Translations under genes and position numbers: made by a program
Assembly: GCA_947498125.1 (NCBI GenBank)
Contig: CANMJH010000003.1
Coordinates: 248,001-312,000, forward strand
Length of the DNA stretch: 64,000 nt
Origin: an uncultured Nioella sp.
GTDB lineage: Bacteria; Pseudomonadota; Alphaproteobacteria; Rhodobacterales; Rhodobacteraceae
Reading direction: 5' to 3'
Part shown: positions 59,168 to 64,000 of the stretch, one piece after another
How positions within the stretch are numbered: position 1 is the stretch's first letter
Layout of the letters: the number at the start of each line of letters is the position of its first letter
Notes under the pieces: generated by a model
Told to the model about the DNA's origin: nothing
Seen by the model: only the letters and a program-made list of their open reading frames with translations
Databases searched by the model: none

Positions 59168-59599
59168 ATGTCCAATTCAACTTATAGCGGCCAATGCTTC
59201 TGCGGGACCGTAAAATTCAGGGTCTCGGGAACACCGGAAGGAATGGGATATTGCCACTGTGAAAGCTGCCGCTCCTGGTCGGCGTCTCCTGTGAACGGTT
59301 TCACCCTCTGGGATCCTCGGAACCTAGAGATCACCGAAGGCGAAGACCATGTTGGCGAGTACCACAAGACCGAAAACAGCCATCGTAAATTCTGCACGAA
59401 TTGTGGCGGGCACCTCATGACTGATCATCCGGAAATGGGCTTGGTGGACGTCTTTTCAGCAATGCTCCCAGAACTTGAATTCAAGCCCGGATTGCATGTC
59501 CACTATGGCGAAAAGACATTGTCTGTTCCTGATGGCCTGCCGAAATATGCCGATCTGCCAGCAGAACTTGGTGGTTCGGGTGCGCAGCTTGCAGAATGA
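59168..59599 (+). CDS. GFA-family (glutathione-dependent formaldehyde-activating-like) zinc protein
   Basis: The 143-residue protein has the GFA cysteine pattern: CFCG near residue 10, CHCESCR near residue 29 and CTNCG near residue 78, which hold structural and catalytic zinc ions. GFA proteins are proposed to speed the reaction of glutathione with formaldehyde, though many have other roles. ATG 59168 has GGAG eight bases upstream. It follows the nitrilase gene by 25 bases and ends the operon. It may detoxify an aldehyde made in that pathway. Confidence 0.88.
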   Translation: MSNSTYSGQCFCGTVKFRVSGTPEGMGYCHCESCRSWSASPVNGFTLWDPRNLEITEGEDHVGEYHKTENSHRKFCTNCGGHLMTDHPEMGLVDVFSAMLPELEFKPGLHVHYGEKTLSVPDGLPKYADLPAELGGSGAQLAE

Positions 59600-59904
59600 G
59601 ACCAACCTGTCTCCAGGGCCAACGGTGACTGGCAGCACCAACCCGAGCTGCCCACCACCAAGATCGACCGCTCGTTGTGCTTGCATCGGGTGGTTGTTTT
59701 CCGCGTTCCCTTTCAGAGTTGTTTGAGGTGATGCACATATTGCCGACATCGGAGCGCATGCGGCGAATGTTCACTTCGTCCCGCATTGCCGCCATTCAAA
59801 ATCCCTTCAGAACTTTGCTGTCCGGCGATCCATTCCGCCGCACCGCCTTGCACCTTCCCCCTCCCAAGCCTACTAAGGTTATAGCCAAATAGAGGAGGGC
59901 GTCG
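59600..59904. other. 305-base gap between GFA gene and fabB
   Basis: No gene is recognised. Frames such as 59677-59892 (plus) have no ribosome site or family resemblance. The last part holds the fabB ribosome site (GAGGAGGG just before 59905) and, because fabA is far away, must contain the fabB promoter. It is one edge of the inserted segment. Confidence 0.5.
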
Positions 59905-61134
59905 ATGCGCCGAGTTGTTGTCACCGGGCTTGGGGTAGTCTCCCCGATCGGGAATAATGCAGATGAGGTGACCGCCTCTCTGAAAGCCGGGAAATCGGGC
60001 ATCGAACCTGTCGAGGTGATGGCCGAGCACGGGTTCCGCAGCCAAATCGCGGGTACTCTGGACATTGATCTCAAAGAGCATGTTGATAAGCGCGCGCTTC
60101 GGTTCATGGGGCCGGGTGCCGCCTATGCCCATATTGCGATGGGGCAGGCGATTGCCGATGCGGGATTGACGGAAGACGACGTGGTGAACCCGCGTACTGG
60201 CCTGATTGCCGGTTCTGGCGGCCCCTCGACTTCAGCGATGTTCGCGGCGCATCAATCCGTTTTGAAAACAAATGCCACCAAGCGTATTGGGCCCTTTGCG
60301 GTTCCTAAATGCATGAGTTCGACCATTTCGGCTAACCTTGCCACGGCTTATCAGATCAAAGGGATCAATTATTCGATCACCTCGGCCTGTTCGACCAGCC
60401 TGCATTGTATTGGCTCGGCGGCAGAACAGATCCAGTTCGGCAAGCAAGACGTGATGTTCGCTGGCGGCGCTGAGGAACTGGACTGGACGCTTTCCTGCCT
60501 CTTTGACGCAATGGGCGCGATGAGCAGCAAGTATAACGACACTCCCGAACGCGCATCCCGCGCCTTTGACGCAAATCGCGATGGGTTTGTCATCGGCGGC
60601 GGCGGCGCGATTGTGGTTCTCGAAGAGCTTGAGCGCGCCAAAGCGCGTGGCGCGACAATCTACGCGGAAGTAACCGGGTTTGGCGCGACTTCGGATGGCG
60701 CCGACATGGTTGCGCCCTCGGGTGAAGGCGGCGAACGTGCGATGAACCTCGCGCTGGCAACATTGCCCGAAGGGCGCGAGATCAGCTATATCAACGCGCA
60801 TGGCACCTCGACCCCTGTGGGCGATGTGGGTGAGGTTGAAGCGGTCCGGCGCGCCTTTGAGGGCAAAACACAGCCGCCAATTAGTTCGACCAAATCGATG
60901 ACCGGCCACGCCCAAGGCGCGGCTGGCGCATTAGAGGCGGTGTTCTGCCTGCTGATGCTCAAGGGTGATTTCATTACGCCATCTATTAATGTCGAAACAC
61001 TGGATCCGGCCCTGAACGAAGGCGAGATCGCGACCGAGCTGGTTGAAAATGCCGGGCTTGATAGTGTGATGACCAATTCATTTGGCTTTGGGGGCACCAA
61101 TGGCTCCATGGTCCTGTCAAAATATAACGGATAA
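59905..61134 (+). CDS. fabB: 3-oxoacyl-ACP synthase I FabB
   Basis: The 409-residue condensing enzyme elongates unsaturated acyl-ACPs made by FabA. The catalytic Cys162 is in [12 protein letters not shown], with the two His in [12 protein letters not shown] and [15 protein letters not shown] and the [10 protein letters not shown] end. GAGGAGGG precedes ATG 59905. fabI follows after 6 bases. It is normally contiguous with fabA in this bacterial group; here it follows the inserted nitrilase segment. Confidence 0.96.
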   Translation: MRRVVVTGLGVVSPIGNNADEVTASLKAGKSGIEPVEVMAEHGFRSQIAGTLDIDLKEHVDKRALRFMGPGAAYAHIAMGQAIADAGLTEDDVVNPRTGLIAGSGGPSTSAMFAAHQSVLKTNATKRIGPFAVPKCMSSTISANLATAYQIKGINYSITSACSTSLHCIGSAAEQIQFGKQDVMFAGGAEELDWTLSCLFDAMGAMSSKYNDTPERASRAFDANRDGFVIGGGGAIVVLEELERAKARGATIYAEVTGFGATSDGADMVAPSGEGGERAMNLALATLPEGREISYINAHGTSTPVGDVGEVEAVRRAFEGKTQPPISSTKSMTGHAQGAAGALEAVFCLLMLKGDFITPSINVETLDPALNEGEIATELVENAGLDSVMTNSFGFGGTNGSMVLSKYNG

Positions 61135-61140
61135 GAACCA

Positions 61141-61929
61141 ATGGCTGATTTGATGAAGGGCAAACGCGGGCTGGTTATGGGCGTTGCCAATGACCGTTCG
61201 ATTGCATGGGGAATTGCAAGCGCGCTGCATGCGGAAGGTGCCGAATTGGCGTTTTCCTATCAGGGTGATGCGTTTGGAAAGCGTGTGGCGCCTTTGGCTG
61301 AAAAGGTTGGCGCCAAATTGTTGGTTGATGTCGATGTCACCGATGATGCGTCACTGGACGCGTGTTTTGCCAAGATCGAGGAAGAATGGGGAAGCCTGGA
61401 TTTTGTGATCCACGCCATCGCGTTTTCTGACAAGAACGAGCTTGCCGGGCGGTTCATCGACACCAGCCGCGACAACTTCAAAAACTCGCTGACCATATCT
61501 TGCTATTCGCTGATCGATGTCGCGCGCCGGGCCGAGCCGTTGATGAAAGACGGCGGTACGATCCTGACATTGACCTATATGGGCTCAAATCGCGTGACCC
61601 CGTTTTATAACGTCATGGGCGTGGCCAAAGCCGCATTGGAAAGCGCCGTGCGTTATCTGGCCAATGACATGGGTCCAAATGGCATCCGCGTGAACGCGAT
61701 CAGCCCCGGCCCAATGAAAACGCTGGCGGGTGCGGCCATTTCGGGCGCGCGCAAGACCTTTAAGACGACACAGAACAACTCGCCCTTGCGCGATAACGCG
61801 ACGCTGGAATCCATCGGCGGCACCGCGGTTTATCTTGCGTCGGACTACGGGGCCTGCACGACGGGTGAAGTGATCATCGTTGATGGTGGCTTCCATGTTC
61901 TTGGGATGAACCAGCCTGAAAACCTTTGA
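61141..61929 (+). CDS. fabI: Enoyl-ACP reductase FabI
   Basis: The 262-residue NADH-dependent short-chain reductase has the active-site residues at E. coli positions: Tyr146 (LTYMG), Tyr156 and Lys163 (FYNVMGVAKAAL), and the nucleotide-binding region GVANDRSIAWGIA. It makes the last reduction of each elongation round and is the target of triclosan. It lies 6 bases after fabB and is followed by a terminator. Confidence 0.96.
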   Translation: MADLMKGKRGLVMGVANDRSIAWGIASALHAEGAELAFSYQGDAFGKRVAPLAEKVGAKLLVDVDVTDDASLDACFAKIEEEWGSLDFVIHAIAFSDKNELAGRFIDTSRDNFKNSLTISCYSLIDVARRAEPLMKDGGTILTLTYMGSNRVTPFYNVMGVAKAALESAVRYLANDMGPNGIRVNAISPGPMKTLAGAAISGARKTFKTTQNNSPLRDNATLESIGGTAVYLASDYGACTTGEVIIVDGGFHVLGMNQPENL

Positions 61930-61948
61930 TTTTTGGGTCTAAATGCAA

Positions 61949-61977
61949 AAAAGGCCGCCCGTGCAAGGCGGCCTTTT
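61949..61977 (+). terminator. Rho-independent terminator after fabI
   Basis: AAAAGGCCGCC (61949-61959) pairs with GGCGGCCTTTT (61967-61977) around loop CGTGCAA. The T-run of the stem end and its position 20 bases after the fabI stop make it a terminator for fabBI; it may also serve the convergent membrane-protein gene. Confidence 0.9.
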
Positions 61978-61995
61978 CGCGTTTTTGGGGCTAGC

Positions 61996-62406
61996 TTACG
62001 CCCATCTGTAATGCGGGGCGCGTTCCCCTTTTATGAACCGCGTGAAATCGGTGCCGTCCACAATCAACGACACGGCATTGGTCGCGGTCAAAAGCATCAG
62101 CCAATTGGCAAGGGCGGGTTGGCTTGCAATGACCTCAATCCGCGTTGCCATCCATGCAAACATTGGCAGCCACAGAACATGGACGGACCCAAGGATGCGC
62201 GTGAAGCCAGATTGTTTGTAGATCACGGTTTGAGCAGCAACGGCCAGAAACGTCACGGCCAGAACAACCTGCGCTTCGATATGGGTGATGAAGTAGAGGC
62301 AAGCGGCATTCACCGCCACCAGCCAGACGCACCATAGACGCGGCAGCCAGCGAAACCGCAAATAAACGATACCAAAAAGTTCTAAGGCGCTTTTGAGATA
62401 GACCAT
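61996..62406 (-). CDS. Hypothetical four-helix membrane protein
   Basis: The 136-residue protein is not recognised. It shows four hydrophobic segments (about residues 25-40, 45-64, 76-90 and 98-113) and basic ends, so it is an inner-membrane protein. It is convergent with fabI and divergent from the HxlR regulator, with a palindrome in the 151-base gap, so HxlR may control it. The ATG at 62406 is preceded by GGAATAAATCC. Confidence 0.65.
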   Translation of the reverse strand: MVYLKSALELFGIVYLRFRWLPRLWCVWLVAVNAACLYFITHIEAQVVLAVTFLAVAAQTVIYKQSGFTRILGSVHVLWLPMFAWMATRIEVIASQPALANWLMLLTATNAVSLIVDGTDFTRFIKGERAPHYRWA

Positions 62407-62496
62407 GGATTTATTCCTTCGATTGATCCTGAATATGTTGATGGTCTTTTGCTAACCGGCATCGCTGCGCCTCAATACTGCGCGAATGATAGTAAC

Positions 62497-62517
62497 CAAC
62501 TACGGATTGCGTAGTTG
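62497..62517. promoter_or_regulatory. Palindrome in the HxlR promoter region
   Basis: CAACTACG (62497-62504) and CGTAGTTG (62510-62517) form a perfect 8-bp inverted repeat with a 5-base centre, 40 bases before the HxlR start and 90 bases before the divergent membrane-protein gene. HxlR proteins bind such dyads as dimers. The link is by position. Confidence 0.6.
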
Positions 62518-62557
62518 CTCTGGGCTGCGCTAGGATTTGGAGAACAGGAGGTCGCGC

Positions 62558-63259
62558 ATGAAAAATTACGGACAGTTTTGCCCCATCGCCAAATCAACCG
62601 AGATTCTGGGGGATTCCTGGTCGCTTCTGATTGTGCGCGAGCTGCTTTTGGGCAGCACCAAGTTTTCGATGTTCCAACGGGGGATGCCTAAAATCTCGCC
62701 CACAGTTTTAAATACGCGGCTCAAGGATCTTGAGGCCCATGGCGTCATCTCAAAACGCCCGATTTCCGGTCAACGCGGCCATGAATACAGGCTGACCCCT
62801 GCCGGGCGCGAACTGGCCCCGATTGTTGAAGGTTTGGCGGTCTGGGGCATGCGATGGGCCCGCGATGAGATGCGCAGCGAGGATATGGATGTCTCATTCC
62901 TTATGTTTGATATCCAACGCAATGTAAGACAAAGCGAGCTGCCGGATGGCGAAACGGTGCTTTGTTTTCAATACCCGGATCTGGATGCATTCGGAACGTG
63001 GTGGGTCATCTGCGACGGCGCTGAAGTAGATCTTTGCTATCAGGACCCCGGTAAGGACGTGACCGCATACCTGACCGCGCAATCCGCTGATATGATTGGT
63101 ATTTGGATGGGGGATATTTCGCTTTCTGAGGCGCGTAAGGATGGGCGGCTGACCCTGATTGGCGACAGGTATATCTGCAATAGTCTGACGCGCTGGTTTC
63201 CCTGTTCTTCTGCCGCGGGGGTGCCACGCCCAACGGCTGAAGAACGCTTTGCGGGCTGA
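62558..63259 (+). CDS. HxlR-family transcriptional regulator with extra C-terminal domain
   Basis: The 233-residue protein has the HxlR winged helix at residues 1-95 (YGQFCPIAKSTEILGDSWSLLIVRELLLGSTKFSMFQRGMPKISPTVLNTRLKDLEAHGVISKRPISGQRGHEYRLTPAGREL), with Cys6 in the position that senses oxidants or electrophiles in this family. A second domain of ~130 residues follows, resembling SCP2-like sterol-carrier folds seen in longer HxlR members. AGGAGG precedes ATG 62558 by 6 bases. Confidence 0.9.
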   Translation: MKNYGQFCPIAKSTEILGDSWSLLIVRELLLGSTKFSMFQRGMPKISPTVLNTRLKDLEAHGVISKRPISGQRGHEYRLTPAGRELAPIVEGLAVWGMRWARDEMRSEDMDVSFLMFDIQRNVRQSELPDGETVLCFQYPDLDAFGTWWVICDGAEVDLCYQDPGKDVTAYLTAQSADMIGIWMGDISLSEARKDGRLTLIGDRYICNSLTRWFPCSSAAGVPRPTAEERFAG

Positions 63260-63359
63260 CGCCTAAATTGTCCCGAAATTTTGACAGGTGCTGATAAAGG
63301 CGGGTTTCCCCGAGCAAAACCCTGTGCCAGTCTTTGGTTGAATAAAAAGTGAGGTCCGC

Positions 63360-64000
63360 ATGCCGATCAAAACCGTCATCTTTGACGCCTATGGCACGAT
63401 CTATGATGTGAACGCCGCTGCCCGGCAGGTTGCAGCTGAGCCGGGCCAAGAAAACTTCGCCGCGATCTGGGAAGAGGTCAGCGCCCATTGGCGCGCTAAA
63501 CAGCTGCAATACACTTGGATTAGGGCCATCACCCGCCGGCATGTGGATTTCTGGCGCGTGACGCAAGACGGTTTGGATTGGGCGCTTGAAAAGACCGGTC
63601 AAAGCGATCCTGAGCTGCGCGAGCGCCTGCTTAGTCTTTACTACACGCTGGATGCCTATCCAGAAGTGCCCGGCGTTTTGGCTGGGCTGGGCGCGGCGGG
63701 ATACGGCGTGGCGATATTGTCAAACGGCGCGCCCGAGATGCTGAATGCCGCCGCCGACAGCGCCGGGATATCCGAGTTTTTGGATGCGAATTTGAGCGTT
63801 GAAAGCGTCGGTATTTTCAAACCCGACGCGCGGGTTTACGACCTAGTTGGCGCTCGCTTTGAGACCGCGCCAGAAGAGGTGCTGTTTGTCTCGTCAAATG
63901 GTTGGGATGTCACCTCGGCCGGGGCCTATGGGTTCCGTACCGTTTGGGTCAATCGCGCAGGTGAGCCATTGGACCGCCTGCCTGATCCCCCTGACCATAT
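63360..64000 (+). CDS. Haloacid dehalogenase type II (HAD family), partial
   Basis: The frame starts at ATG 63360 (GTGAGGTCCGC upstream) and runs off the right edge after 213 codons. The product begins MPIKTVIFDAYGTIYDVNAAA with the nucleophile Asp in DAYGT, then YPEVPGVLAGLGAAGYGVAILSNG, SVGIFKPDARVYDL (Lys) and VSSNGWDVTSAGAYGF, the set of L-2-haloacid dehalogenases. These release halide from 2-haloacids with inversion, although many homologues act on other substrates. Only the last few residues are missing. Confidence 0.9.
   Translation, partial: MPIKTVIFDAYGTIYDVNAAARQVAAEPGQENFAAIWEEVSAHWRAKQLQYTWIRAITRRHVDFWRVTQDGLDWALEKTGQSDPELRERLLSLYYTLDAYPEVPGVLAGLGAAGYGVAILSNGAPEMLNAAADSAGISEFLDANLSVESVGIFKPDARVYDLVGARFETAPEEVLFVSSNGWDVTSAGAYGFRTVWVNRAGEPLDRLPDPPDH

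Noticed and set aside
53604..59904. Transposon or prophage between fabA and fabB
   Set aside because: No transposase, integrase, terminal inverted repeats or phage genes were seen by eye.

Overview
The window reads as a chromosomal segment of an alphaproteobacterium of the family Rhodobacteraceae (Roseobacter group). The grounds are an irr-fabA...fabB-fabI fatty-acid locus, a PcaQ-controlled protocatechuate cluster that carries a DUF849/BKACE gene, many ABC, TRAP and tripartite tricarboxylate (Tct) uptake systems, and fairly GC-rich, tightly packed operons with 1-8 base overlaps. No transposase, integrase, rRNA, tRNA or CRISPR array was recognised.

Layout. 1-5839: a polyamine-type ABC importer (potDABC-like) with a DmpA/P1-family peptidase cut by the left edge, divergent from an RpiR-family regulator. 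6767-11530 (minus): a guanidine operon with a guanidine-I (ykkC) riboswitch leader, a NitT/TauT-type ABC importer, an agmatinase-family hydrolase that is very probably a nickel guanidine hydrolase (GdmH), and two small His-rich proteins that may deliver nickel. 11827-20441 (plus): LysR, cytoplasmic sulfatase, TAXI-type TRAP importer, metallo-beta-lactamase-fold protein, FAD monooxygenase and DUF2783, a probable catabolic operon for a sulfated, possibly aromatic compound. 20438-27260: pobA-pcaDCHG-BKACE-pcaB and divergent pcaQ, taking 4-hydroxybenzoate to beta-ketoadipate and probably on to central metabolism through the BKACE enzyme.

27400-31634: an ACR3 arsenite exporter, DUF779 protein, aldehyde dehydrogenase and a GAF-Fis regulator with matching palindromic operators. 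31710-36762: a first TctABC system (minus), a cytoplasmic beta-propeller and a LysR. 36777-41217: DUF3179 protein, inositol-monophosphatase-family enzyme, 2H-phosphoesterase-like DUF1868 protein and a PhyH dioxygenase. 41221-47563: a TctDE two-component system with its own periplasmic binding protein, divergent from a second tctCBA operon. 47620-50115: VOC protein, glyoxalase-related protein and MATE exporter. 50472-53603: typA, irr and fabA. 53604-59904: an apparent insertion carrying DUF4242, a 1005-residue BTAD/ATPase regulator, methyltransferase, nitrilase and GFA protein. 59905-61929: fabB and fabI. 61996-64000: small membrane protein, HxlR regulator and a haloacid-dehalogenase-like gene cut by the right edge.

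The most notable system is the riboswitch-controlled guanidine operon: guanidine would be sensed by the mRNA leader, imported by the ABC system and hydrolysed to urea and ammonia. Its accessory genes are not the HypA/HypB-like chaperones known from cyanobacteria but unrecognised His-rich proteins, which makes them candidates for a new type of nickel-delivery factor. Assignments rest on reading motifs, gene order and RNA or DNA symmetry by eye; no database search was possible.
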